DNA of 64,000 nucleotides. Source: Prorocentrum cordatum. Taxonomy: Eukaryota > Sar > Dinophyceae > Prorocentrales > Prorocentraceae. The stretch spans positions 172,501 through 236,500 of the forward strand of contig CAUYUJ010016308.1 in NCBI GenBank assembly GCA_963575745.1. Direction: 5' to 3'. Positions 53,900-63,484 of the stretch are shown here, piece after piece. Made by a program: the position numbers and the translations under genes. The notes beneath the pieces were generated by a model. The model searched no databases, was not told where the DNA came from, and worked only from the letters and a program-made list of their open reading frames with translations. Within the stretch, counting starts at the first letter, position 1. Every line of letters starts with the position of its first letter.

Positions 53900-55787
53900 C
53901 GTCTCCGCGCGAGCGACCCTGACTCCTCGCTGGACAAGATCGATCACATTCGTGATCTTCGGGGCAACATATCAATCCGCATTCTTGCAGCTCAGCGAGC
54001 ACGCCCGCGCTTCCCCGCCCGCCTTCACTAGCTCCCTCCGCACCCCGCTGGATCTCCGAAATATCTACCATCAGGCGCCGCTCCTCAAAGTCCGGGCACC
54101 GCATGCCTTGCCCGACAGAGGCTAGAGGGGTGCCTGGCTGGCAGTACCGCTGGCGAAACAGCTCCATAGAGAAATTCTGCTTCAGAGCGCCAGGCGGCAA
54201 ACTGAACAACCAGTCTCCACTGACGTAGCCGATGTCAGACCAGTACCCGCCCGTGTCCAAGCATATCCGCGCACAAGCAAAACAAATCAGGCTACGCACG
54301 CAATCATCGATGTACACTTGCAACGTGTAATCCATGCTCCGCCGATCAACAGAGCGCCCCACTGCAGCGAACTTTGTTCGCTCTCGAGTTGCAATAGCTT
54401 CCCGGTACAAGTCCCATGTTCGATCATCATCAGCCCGCGCATCAGGATGAAGTGCCTGCGACACCCTGCGAATCGCCAAGCCGTGTGCGTCTGCCACGTG
54501 CTCCCGCAAAGCTGCATCCCATGGGCGATCCACCGCTCGTCGCACTTCTTCCGGCGTCGCATGCGCATCGCCGCAATTCCAGTCGCACCCTTCGAACGCG
54601 CACGACACTCCCGCTGTCTTCTCCCCAGAATGCACATCTCTGCAGGTCGAGGCGACCGTGGGGAGCGCGCGTATGCACTCACTGCACACAGCCTCCGCTA
54701 CGTCCAGCCACTTCTGGAAGTCGTACTTCCTGCTGAAGCCAGGGCGGCAGAAAACGTGGCACAAATCCTTCCCGCTCCACTCCTCCCACGTCTTCCCATC
54801 CACCGCTGCAGCTGGGCGGGGCGCGGGCTCGTCTGGCAAGCTCCGACTTTCAGAACCTGGCTCAACTGGCTGATCTTCGCGTTCAACTCCCGCGACAGGC
54901 AAACCAGCCACTCCCGCCCGTGCGCATCGTTCTGGCGCAGCGCCTCCATCCGCAAGAGCCGGGTCACCTCCTGCGCACGGAGCAGCGACGCCACGGGAGC
55001 CGTCGGCGCGCTCGCCGCCAACGCTGGATGCTCCCCGCGATCCTCTGTCGCGCGGGCGGCGCGGCTCTGGGTGCGGCGCCGGCGGCGGGGGCGCTCTGCC
55101 ACTGCTTGCCCCTGCCTCGCTCGCGGCGCCCGCCGCGCTGGAGAAGCCGCCTCCATCGCCAACCGCGCCCGCAGCGAGGCCGGGGACCAACCTCTCGAAG
55201 TGCGCCCGGATTCTGCGAGTGCCGTTCGCCACAATCTTCACGCAAGCGACAGGGCCATCACCGTCGAAGAAACCGTCCACGAAGAACAGCTGGCCCCGAA
55301 CCTCCCTGCACACGGCCACGCTCACTCTATGCATGCGACAGATTGCGACCAACTCGTCCACTGTGAAGAAATACGCCGAGTTGTACACAGCTTCCAAATA
55401 AGCTGGCCAAGCTCTGACTCCGAAGTCCGCCACTGCCGGAAAGCTGGGTGGCGCGCGACAGCACGTGCGCACATTCGCCTCCAAACTGCTGGTTGACGCA
55501 CCGTCTTCCAGAATGCCCACCAGCGTCAGGAAGTTCGTCGGTTGCATATTCTCGTCCCCGTGCACCATGAAGCTCTGCCGGAGACTGTCGAAAACGGACC
55601 TCCCATCAAAAAGCGCGCCATATTTGGTGGTCGGCCCATCCGCTGGCCATGCCTCCCGAGTCCCCCGAACCATGCCGTCCACCCCGCAGGCGCTTGCCAG
55701 ACCTCCGCGAGCAGGGACTCCTGCGGACCTCACGCCGAGCGCCCGCCAGCGCTCCGCTGACTTTCTGTCAGCGGCACGTTGGCGCAC
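53900..55787 (-). CDS. OTU C-terminal half, linker and Cys-rich N-terminal region of the Helitron protein
   Basis: Near residues 140-200: TVDELVAICRMHRVSVAVCR then QLFFVDGFF and RRIRAHFERLVP. This fits the C-terminal half of an OTU cysteine protease, whose catalytic His is followed by an aromatic (here HF). A ~130-residue Ala/Gly/Pro/Ser linker follows. Then comes a folded part with CAFEGCDWNCGDAHATPEEV (zinc-finger-like), MDYTLQVYIDDCVRSLICFA and LQECGLICCPEDHECDRSC, which precedes the CRSC cluster of the next exon. Reading on to 53673 in this frame gives Gly/Ser/Arg-rich sequence, taken as intron. The initiating Met of the frame is unlikely to be used. Confidence 0.65.
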
Positions 55788-56711
55788 GCGCGGTGTTCAG
55801 ACCGCCTTTGTCCCGCTCGCCTTCAAAAGCTCCGCGCGGAGCTTCCCCCGCAGCTTCCACGCGCACCCCGTCTGTCTCATCCACCGAAACCACAAGACCT
55901 TCCGGAATGTAAGACACAAGCTCCGCGACGCGCCTCACGAACTCTTCGTTCTGAACGCTGAAGAAGCCCCGAACTGCAGCGCGAGCATCTGCCCGCGAAG
56001 ATGCACCATCGTCCGCCGCGTCCGCGCTCAGATGCGCAAAAAACTCCTGCTCGCACTGGTCCACGACAGCTGGGCACATCCTCTTCAAGGCTGACCAGAA
56101 GATCTCCGCCTCCTCGCCCCCCGATCCTCGCATGCTCGGCACTGCGAACTCGGTCCACAACATGTCTGTGATCACACTGTACGTCGCGGCGGCCGTGGAG
56201 CCAGGCACCGCCGCCCCAGGCAGCCGCCGCAAGCCCGCCACGGCAATGTCTCTCGGCGACGCGGCCCGCAGCATGCCTCCTTCAGCTGCGACGCCCCAGG
56301 TGGCGTGAATAGCGCAGGCGCCATCTGCGCACGTGCGCGCCGCCTGCAAGTTTCCAGCGAACTGCCGTCGGACTGGCCCCGGAACGGGATCCTCAGTATC
56401 CCAGGCAATTCGATACCGCGTCGGCCATAGAGAAACACCGTCATCACGGGCCGAGCGCACGTCCACTGCGGGCGCGGCCACATCTGCAACTTCGCCGGCC
56501 CCACGGCGCGGCATGGCGACACCGCCAATCCAAGACAGCGTATGAGGCTCGCTAGCCAGAGCTGAAATATAATAGTGCCACCGCGCTCAACAAGGAGACC
56601 TTCGGAGCGCAGCGCGGCGAGGTGCTGCAAACAAAGATTTCGCGCCCAAACGTTTACGGACTGTGCGCGCCACATCGTAAACTCACACTCTTCACTCTCC
56701 CCCTTATCCAT
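55768..56711 (-). CDS. N-terminal exon(s): OTU-like protease, catalytic Cys half
   Basis: Two frames. One opens at 56711 with MDKGESEECEFTMWRAQSVN and a hydrophobic segment. The other, open from about 56590 through 55768, contains CADGACAIHATWG, which fits the Asp-x-x-Cys active-site loop of OTU proteases, and later VRRVAELVSYIPEGLVV. The catalytic His lies in the next exon, giving a Cys-His distance of about 380 residues, much longer than in textbook OTU domains, so an insertion or different fold is possible. The switch between frames implies an intron near 56.55 kb or an alternative start. OTU-type proteases in Helitrons are known but their role is unsettled. Confidence 0.5.
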
Positions 56712-56719
56712 GGTACGGA

Positions 56720-57430
56720 GCTGCTATGATGTGTAAGACGTCGAAGTATCCAACGCAATTGATCTCAGTACCGATAGCACAAACTCGCACAACCACAATC
56801 GATCGCAGTAGCGACCGCCTTCGATGGGTCTCACTACAAGTATCACTCCATCGGCCTCGCCATTGATCTGGCGAACTTACGATTCGCGGAGATCGTACAT
56901 GCCGTCGAACTCTGCTCAAACACTTGTACATCGGTCCCCATCGGAGCCGGTCCCGCCACTGTTCACCTCCACGGTCTATCCTTGGACGTTCCAACTGCGG
57001 CGACAACATCGCCCGAAAAAGCGACCTCCAGACCCCAAGTTGTCTCGAGTCCCCGAGTCCCGAGACCCCCGCCTCATCCACCCAGCATGCCGCAGCCGCC
57101 AAACTCGAAGTTGTCGTGAAAGTCCCTGAAAGTTCTGGAGCTCCACCCTCATCCACCCTGCATACCGCGGCCGCCAGACCCCAAGTTGTCCCGTGAATCC
57201 GGCGGCGTGGACTCACTCCGAATGGCTTCCGAAACTTGCGAGGAGGTGGGGGACCGAAGCAAGATGATGAGTCCTCCTCTGCCCCCCCCCAGCCTCCTCA
57301 TATTAATCCTCGCCCACATCCACGTCCATTATCCTTCCGCCTCCTCCCGGCCGCCGTCCTCCCATCTGCGCTCTCATCACCCACATCGTCCTCGTAGCCT
57401 GCAATCCTGCATGCTCCTGAAGGCGGGCAG
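56720..57430. repeat. Intergenic region of the Helitron with ~78-bp tandem repeat
   Basis: Between 57010 and 57200 a unit containing CATCCACCCTGCATACCG and CCAGACCCCAAGTTGTC occurs about two and a half times at ~78-bp spacing. The remainder (CCTCC-rich at 57270-57390) has no gene. It lies upstream of the large gene and downstream of the RPA-like gene. Confidence 0.6.
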
Positions 57431-57431
57431 G

Positions 57432-57725
57432 TAGCAATGCGAACTTTCCAGACTCGACGGCCCCCGGGACCGCAAAAAAAATGACTGAGGACGAAAAGCT
57501 GGCCCCAGGACGACCCGATTTTTCGCCCCGAGTCGGTTCAGACAGTCCTGGGGCCGAGAAACGGCCTTTGGCCGCCGACAACGTTGAACATCCAACCGTT
57601 GCAATTCTCTTGCGTCGCCAGGATCTACTCTCGAATCTCGAACAAAGCGGGGAGGGAGGAGGGCGGACTCAGGCCTCCCGGGCCTCCTTTTGTCGAACAA
57701 AAAGAGACGGATGATGAAGATTAGT
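57432..57725. repeat. Dispersed repeat (GGGCCGAGAAACGG family)
   Basis: CCTGGGGCCGAGAAACGGCC, TTTGGCCGCCGACAACGTTG and CCGTTGCAATTCTCTTGCG are matched at 62.28-62.40 kb (CAAGGCCGGGAAACGGCC, GGAGGCCGACAACGCC, CCGTTGCAACGCTTGTTGCG). It is not clear whether it belongs to the Helitron or inserted in it. Confidence 0.55.
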
Positions 57726-58062
57726 AGGAAGCACAAATCACAGTAACGGAAGACTGTTTCCTGCGCGCTCGCTACAGTGCCGAAGAAACAAGATAACTGA
57801 ACACGACATCCAGAACTACTTGCGCGCCCAGAATGGGCACTATTCGAAATGGATGGACTGTAATGCTCTGCTACACAACCCCGACAAGCTCTGCACTCGG
57901 CCTGCCATCGGGCAGCCCGACATCGAGCGATGCATCATAGCGCGCCCGAGTCCTGGGCGATCAAAGAAGCCACCGCAACCCAGCTCCCATCACTTGATGA
58001 CACAGGTCGAGCAATGGCGCCACCAACACGAGACTCTGCGATCTGAAGCAACACCGTTCCCG

Positions 58063-60948
58063 TCACTTGATGACGATTTCAATGGTGGGCTCCGGGACAA
58101 CGTCGACCTGCGTGACGGGCATGAGAAGCGCGTCCTTGAGAAGGTACAGCATGCCTGGGGCGCTGCCAATGGGCCCCCGCCCCGTCCCATGGTAGACCAC
58201 GGCACGCATGCCGTCGGCGAGCGCCCGACTGCCAGCGTTATGGCCCACGGCGCAACACTGGATGAAGGCCCCTGCAGGATCCACCAGGCAAAACACGCGC
58301 TTCGGGCTGCCAGCAACCGTCGCTCCCATGTCCTGCACACATGTCACGACGCCTGAGAAAGTTCCCCGAAATGGTGCCTCCAAGCGGTCTTTCAAGCCGA
58401 AGAAGTCGACGCAAACGCCGTGCGCGGGCACCTCGTACGCACGCCCGGGAGCCATGAAGGGAGACGACGCCGTCACGAGCGCCATTACTTTGGTCACAGG
58501 CATGAGAGGGCTCCGAGCCGAGCTCGTGTGCAGCGTGCGGATTGGCGTCACCATGGCGCCGTTCCAGTCGCTCGAGGATAAGCTGCTCACCCGCACGTTG
58601 GTCACGCGAATGATCGGCTTCTGCTGCTGCTCTGGCCGCCCGCCCCGTCTTGCTCCCGTCTGTTTGGCGGCCACTTCTGCTAAGAACTGTTTGACGGCGT
58701 CGTCCCATAAGGTCAGGATAAGAGGCCCCGTGCGGTCCATGACGAGAACGTCCATGGCCATCGTCGTCTTCTCGGGCGCGCTCGCCTTGCGCTTGGATGG
58801 CGACTTCCCAGCATCCCCCTTTCCGACGGCTCGAGGCTTGTCGTCGTGCGCCAGCACGTACCCTTCGTAGACGAAATAGCCGTCCACACTGCCATCTGCA
58901 TACACAACGATGCTCCCGATGTACTCTGCGGCATCGGCCTGGGGGACCGCCGTGCGAACCTCAACCGACAAATCGCCCAACACCCCCTCGACTCCCAACT
59001 CACCGTGGCTCACCCTTGAGCCCTCAATGCGTCTGGCCTTGCTCGCCGGTCTGGACGAAGCCGCGCCGCGCGCCGACTCGAGGACAATCGACGCCACGCC
59101 AGACGCCTGCGGGCCGCCCGGCCCGCGCTTCGTCTCAAACATGCCACTCTCCGTCATGTTCTTCAGAATGAGGTAGTACTGCTCCTTGCAGAAGTCCGCT
59201 GGCGGGTCTTCGGGTAGCGCAGCCCTCAGCGCCGCCGGAATGGCCCGGCAGCAGTCCGCCCACGCCGTCGCCAGCGCCTGCCCCACGGCGTCGAAGTCTT
59301 CCCTGCTCCTCCCCACGAGCAATGCTTCCTTGACCGTCACGCCCAAGCCTTCGGTACTCTCGTCGGGTTGAATCATCGGCAGAGGGGCATCCAGGTCCAA
59401 CTGCATGCCATCAGTCGCGTCAGCGAAACCGCCGCGCTCCATCATGCCCTTCAAGATGACGTAGTACTGTTCCTGGAAGAACTCTCGAGGCGCGTCCGTG
59501 GGGAGCGCGGCCCGCAGCGACGCTGGAAACGCAGCGCGGCGATCGGCCCACGCCAGTGCCACGGACACGTTCACCTCTTCCAGCTCTTCAGCGCTCCTCC
59601 CTGCAAGCAGCGCTTGCTTCGCCTCCATGGGCATGCCTTCGGTGCTCTCATCGGGCGAAACGACTGGCTCCGCCAGCGGCAGCGCCATCTCCAAGTCGCG
59701 CCCCGCGTCCTCGAACTTCCCCTTCGCCGTCATGTTCTGGAGAATGAGGTAATAAGTTTCTTGCAGAAACTCCGACGGAGGTACTTTTGGCAACGCGGCC
59801 CTGTAGGACGCGGGTATCGTGCTGCAGCGATCTGCCCAGGCAGACGCCACGGCGCGGTCCACCTCCTCCAGGTCCCGGGCGCTCCTCCCCGCAAGCAGGG
59901 CGTTCTTAGCGTCCAGACAAATGCCCTCCGTGCTTTCCTCTGGCCGCACCGCCGGCCGCGGAGCAGCCGCCGCCGACGCCAGCGCCCCCGCGGCATCTGC
60001 CTGGCGCCGCGAAAGCACGACGTCTTCCATGATGTCGTAATACTGCTGGATGAGGAACTTGCTGCAGACACCGTGCACGCCCCCCACGACACCCTCGACG
60101 GACGAACGGATTCCGCGCCACATATGGTGCAACTGCGCGTCGAACACGGCAACGTCAGCGGACGTGAGCTCCTTCATGACGGCCACCGCGGCAGCCCGCT
60201 TCTGCTCGCACGGCAGACTACTCGGCTGCACCATAGGAATGAAGACGCCGAACTCGAAGCGGTGCGAGAGCTTCCCCGAGTCCGCGAACTTAGCCACGTA
60301 GAACTCCCGCACGTGCGTGTAGTACGAATCACGAGCCCACCGCGCTTCCCGGACCGGCGGAGGCACGTCCGCGTCCTCGCAGGCGTCGCGGAAGAAGGCC
60401 GCCTTCCTCGCATCGATGAAGGATTGGAGCTCGACGTACTCTGTCTTCATCACGAACGCGGCCCAGCTCGCGGCCGCGTCGCGCTCTGCCTCCCCCGCGC
60501 ACTCCTCCGGGCGCACCAAGGGGAACTCCCCCGCGTTGGCGCGGCGAGCAATGGCGTCCACCAGACTCGCCAGCGCGTCCCCTTCCTCATCGTTGTCGTC
60601 GTCGCCACATCCGAGCGACACGCACAGCGCGTGGAAATCTGCCATATTCACGTCGTGGCTCTCATCCCACCCACGGGCTTGCATGGCGCAGGAGATGTCT
60701 TCACAGCTCTTGCCGAACTCGGCGAGGAGCATCTCCAACCCCGCAGCGCCTGGGCGCCTCAGCACCCCATCCGAACCTGACGCCGCCTGCTCGAAGATTG
60801 CCACAATGCGCGCGTCCATCGCAGAAAGTCGCCTCTGCGGGGAGAAAGCGCTAGAGTGGACAGCGGAATCGCGCAAGAGCCAACGTGCCTGCCAATGCAA
60901 CATGTTTATATCACATACACATGCGCGGGGAATGGTTGCGGACTTCAA
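58063..60948 (-). CDS. RPA-like single-strand-binding protein with five N-terminal repeats
   Basis: A 961-codon open frame. A second Met at 60819 (MDARIVAIFEQ) is a more natural start; the 43 residues before it may be 5' UTR. Residues ~145-610 (counted from 60948) hold five tandem units of ~85-97 residues, each opening with a V(R/Q/S)P or IQP motif and closing with a YY-centred helix (for example FLQETYYLILQNM). The last three share PDESTEG or PEESTEG and LLAGRS or LLVGRS; the first two are diverged. Residues ~735-755 read MDRTGPLILTLWDDAVKQFL, an RPA-type OB strand pattern. A second OB-like unit is at ~855-945 (FRGTFSGVVTCVQDMG, VFCLVDPAGAFIQC). Likely role: binds single-stranded DNA during Helitron replication. 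The repeat region's function is unknown. Confidence 0.75.
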   Translation of the reverse strand: MKSATIPRACVCDINMLHWQARWLLRDSAVHSSAFSPQRRLSAMDARIVAIFEQAASGSDGVLRRPGAAGLEMLLAEFGKSCEDISCAMQARGWDESHDVNMADFHALCVSLGCGDDDNDEEGDALASLVDAIARRANAGEFPLVRPEECAGEAERDAAASWAAFVMKTEYVELQSFIDARKAAFFRDACEDADVPPPVREARWARDSYYTHVREFYVAKFADSGKLSHRFEFGVFIPMVQPSSLPCEQKRAAAVAVMKELTSADVAVFDAQLHHMWRGIRSSVEGVVGGVHGVCSKFLIQQYYDIMEDVVLSRRQADAAGALASAAAAPRPAVRPEESTEGICLDAKNALLAGRSARDLEEVDRAVASAWADRCSTIPASYRAALPKVPPSEFLQETYYLILQNMTAKGKFEDAGRDLEMALPLAEPVVSPDESTEGMPMEAKQALLAGRSAEELEEVNVSVALAWADRRAAFPASLRAALPTDAPREFFQEQYYVILKGMMERGGFADATDGMQLDLDAPLPMIQPDESTEGLGVTVKEALLVGRSREDFDAVGQALATAWADCCRAIPAALRAALPEDPPADFCKEQYYLILKNMTESGMFETKRGPGGPQASGVASIVLESARGAASSRPASKARRIEGSRVSHGELGVEGVLGDLSVEVRTAVPQADAAEYIGSIVVYADGSVDGYFVYEGYVLAHDDKPRAVGKGDAGKSPSKRKASAPEKTTMAMDVLVMDRTGPLILTLWDDAVKQFLAEVAAKQTGARRGGRPEQQQKPIIRVTNVRVSSLSSSDWNGAMVTPIRTLHTSSARSPLMPVTKVMALVTASSPFMAPGRAYEVPAHGVCVDFFGLKDRLEAPFRGTFSGVVTCVQDMGATVAGSPKRVFCLVDPAGAFIQCCAVGHNAGSRALADGMRAVVYHGTGRGPIGSAPGMLYLLKDALLMPVTQVDVVPEPTIEIVIK

Positions 60949-60984
60949 TGCAGTCTGTTCCTCTTGATCACCCGACTCCTCCCG

Positions 60985-61430
60985 AAACTAACACATCGTG
61001 CCCCCTCTTGTCTAGGAACGCGTGGGCACGACTTATCTGACATCGTGGGCTTCTGCACCCGGCGTGTGTCGCGGTGCGCACTACCGAGTCCGCGCCTGTT
61101 ATCCAGTTCGGGGGAACATCAATATTTCTCCGCCCTTGTTGTGGACACGGCCGACTAACAGCTCGGAGTTTCGCCCCTCCGGCAGAGCGGCCGGGCGATA
61201 ATGCCACACCCAGGCTAAAGCAAGAACAGAGAGCAGGGAGAACTGTGAACAAATCGTGCCCTGCCCGCATTGGTGTAGCAGCATGCGAACAGCAGCGAGC
61301 AGCGATTGGAAGCGATGTTCACAAATTGTGCCCCCTTCTTGTGTAGCAGTGTGCGGGCAGCACCGGGCAGCGATTGGAAAGCGACGTTAACGAAACGTGC
61401 CCCACTCTTGTGTAGCCACGCTTGTACATG
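60985..61430. repeat. ~70-bp tandem repeat upstream of the RPA-like gene
   Basis: AACAAATCGTGCCCTGCC, CACAAATTGTGCCCCCTTC and ACGAAACGTGCCCCACTC begin successive units (about 61249, 61320, 61390), each followed by TGTAGC and AGCGATTGGAA. A further ACACATCGTGCCCCCTC lies alone at 60991, close to the gene start. These may be transposon-end or promoter iterons. Confidence 0.65.
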
Positions 61431-62230
61431 TCGTGCCGGTGCGTTTGTCGGAGTGCGTCCTGGCCAGACTCTCAAGGTCGGACCTGGCCGTGGCGACGAC
61501 GAAACCTGCGCCACGTGGCGTACCGAGCGCGGCTGGAGCACATGGCACACTCGGCACACGTGGAACAATTGGCGCATCTGGCGCACCATGCGCGCCTGGC
61601 ACGCTGGGGCCCCTGAAGCACCTGGCGCACTTGGTGCGGGTGGCACACCTGGCAAGCGAGACATCGTGTGGCATTCCGACGTGCCGGGTTTCAAAGGCCA
61701 TGCCACCCAACGCCCGGATTCCAGCCTCGGCCCGGCTCTGGCCAGCTGCTCGGAGCCGCCCAGGTCGCCGAATAATAACCTTGTACGGAGTTTGAGCGCC
61801 CATCGAGAGTACAAAGCTGCCGCCCACGAGTTGGTGGGGCGGAGAGTCTGAGGTCAACCGCCAGCTGGCTCGAGTTTGGTACATGGTGCGAGTTCACGCA
61901 ATTTTTAAAATGATTGTGGCAATTATGAACTGTTACAATGCTGTTGGCGATCGATGAATAATGCCTGTATATCAGAATATGATCTGAACGCCAGGCGTGA
62001 TCCCAAGCCTATCGACAACAAGTAGAGCAACCCGCTGCGACGTCTTCCCACAATGTGCAGCGTATGCGGGCCATCCTGCTTGCAAGCAAATCACACTTCC
62101 ATCGATCACTTGGGGGATCGACGATCTGGAGTGCAGATCGAGCTCTCACAGGGGATCGGCGTCCAGATGGAGGTCTCCAGCTCAGAGCTGCATATGGGCA
62201 CCCCTCCGACAACTCCATCTCTTTTCGCTC
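61430..62230. other. Unassigned sequence with short GGCGCACC repeats
   Basis: At 61530-61665 the DNA is made of imperfect 9-bp words (TGGCGCACC, TGGCACACT), a diverged relative of the 9-bp minisatellite at the right end. Stretch 61890-61990 is AT-rich. No gene is supported. Confidence 0.45.
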
Positions 62231-62234
62231 CCGC

Positions 62235-62640
62235 GACGTCGATTCTTTCTCGCAACGTGGTCCCCCGGATGCCTCGAGCCGGCTTTTTGTTCCAAATCGA
62301 TTCTTGCAGCCCCAAGGCCGGGAAACGGCCTCCGGAGGCCGACAACGCCAAAGGACCGCCCGTTGCAACGCTTGTTGCGTCGCCAAATATCTGAAGGAAA
62401 TCCACTCAAGATGGGTCCCCGGACCCCCCCCACCATGGTCTACACGCACAATTTTTTCGCGCTGCGTGCAGCCGTAGCGACCCCGGACCCCTTCCCGGGG
62501 TCCATCCGATGCAGCGTTTCGTGCTGGGTCCGTTTTTGAAGGCCCCGGGTCCCGAAAACGGCCTCTGCGGGCCGAGAGCGACGAAAAACCAAGGCCGCCA
62601 ACAAAAAATCGGCGGAAAAAGTTACGCTAATCTTTCGGGC
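62235..62640. repeat. Dispersed repeat (GGGCCGAGAAACGG family), two further pieces
   Basis: Pieces at 62.28-62.40 and 62.51-62.63 kb share AAGGCCCCGGGTCCCGAAAACGG-type words (given here in parts: GGCCCCGGGTCCCG, AAAACGGCCTC) with 57.43-57.72 kb. Confidence 0.5.
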
Positions 62641-63200
62641 CAGCGGGGGAGGAGTGGGAGGAGCGGCAGAGGGCGCGGAGGGGCAGGGAGCGGGAGCCGG
62701 GGGCCGGGAGGAGGCACCGGGTACCCTCCAGGGATCTCCGGCCTCCGCCGGGTCCAGGCTCAGCTGCTGCGCGCCGGCCAGGAACTCGACTGGTTTCAGC
62801 GATAGCCTGCAGAATGCATTGCGCGGTACCCGATTGAAGAAAAACGCCTGGCGGGCGCTCCAGGACTTCACACGCGCTACCCGATTGCACAGAGGCGCCT
62901 GGCGGGGAGCTGACCAGGACTTACTGCTGAGACATGCTGAAAAGTGCCGAAGAGTGGGGTACTGCAGATTTCTCCGCCCTGTTTCCCTCCGTCCTTCTCT
63001 CCTCCCTCCTCCATCCCCCCTCCTCTCTCCGAGTGCCGAAGAGTGCCAAGCAGTCCGGAATGGACGGGAGGAGACAAGGAAGGACGCGGGGGGAGCACTC
63101 ATTCACGTTGCCTCTGGAGGCCCTCCTCCATCTCCACCTCCTCCTCCTCATCATCCTCCCCCTCCTTCTCATCCCCCGCCTCCGAACCTACGCGCGGGCC
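62640..63200. other. Unassigned sequence, GGA- and CCT-rich
   Basis: GGGAGGAG-rich at 62645-62720 and CCTCC-rich at 63000-63180. GCAGAGTTGCGCGGTACCCG-like words occur twice near 62820 and 62875 as an ~55-bp duplication (CGGTACCCGATTG and CGCTACCCGATTG). No gene is supported. Confidence 0.4.
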
Positions 63201-63204
63201 CGCG

Positions 63205-63457
63205 TTCACTGACGAGAGCTGTACTCCACGTGGATCTTCCGACCGCGGTGCCAGCTTCCGGCCCACGACTGGACCGCCCACGCCGCCACCTGGGAAAGGG
63301 AAGTGACCACGATGGAAACCACCGCAACCGCAAGTTCACAAAAAGATTCCAGGACGGGCGCAATCCCAAATTTACATGGCAGCGTCTCGCACTTGCACTC
63401 ACGGTGCACTCTGCACTGCGCGCAGCGCATGCAATTACACGCGCCTTCGCCTTGCAA
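63205..63457 (-). CDS. Possible exon with Cys-rich start and hydrophobic segment
   Basis: Minus-strand frame reads [17 protein letters not shown] then [20 protein letters not shown] and [17 protein letters not shown], that is, eight cysteines followed by a run that could span a membrane. A splice acceptor-like TTTGCAAG precedes it. No family recognised and no partner exon. It abuts the collagen-like minisatellite, and one or the other may be artefact. Confidence 0.2.
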
Positions 63458-63484
63458 ACATCACCCCAGGAACCATCTTGATAA

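Larger units (their letters stand above)
45566..60948 (-). mobile_element. Giant Helitron-type DNA transposon (coding extent)
   Basis: Two same-strand genes lie 1.35 kb apart. The larger encodes, in order, an OTU-like region, a cysteine-rich/DUF6570-like region, a Rep region with HUH motif, and a Pif1-type helicase with C-terminal zinc-finger repeats. The upstream one encodes an RPA-like single-strand-binding protein. Rep plus Pif1-family helicase is the defining pair of Helitrons, and OTU protease and RPA are known accessory genes in Helitron/Helentron lineages. Coding frames are long and nearly intact. The extent given is only first start to last stop. The 5' TC end and the 3' hairpin plus CTRR end were not found, so the true element is longer. 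Confidence 0.75.

Noticed and set aside
59368-60780. 470-codon plus-strand frame opposite the RPA-like gene
   Set aside because: Antisense shadow; the minus-strand frame has internal repeats and OB motifs, the plus frame is His/Arg-rich without motifs.
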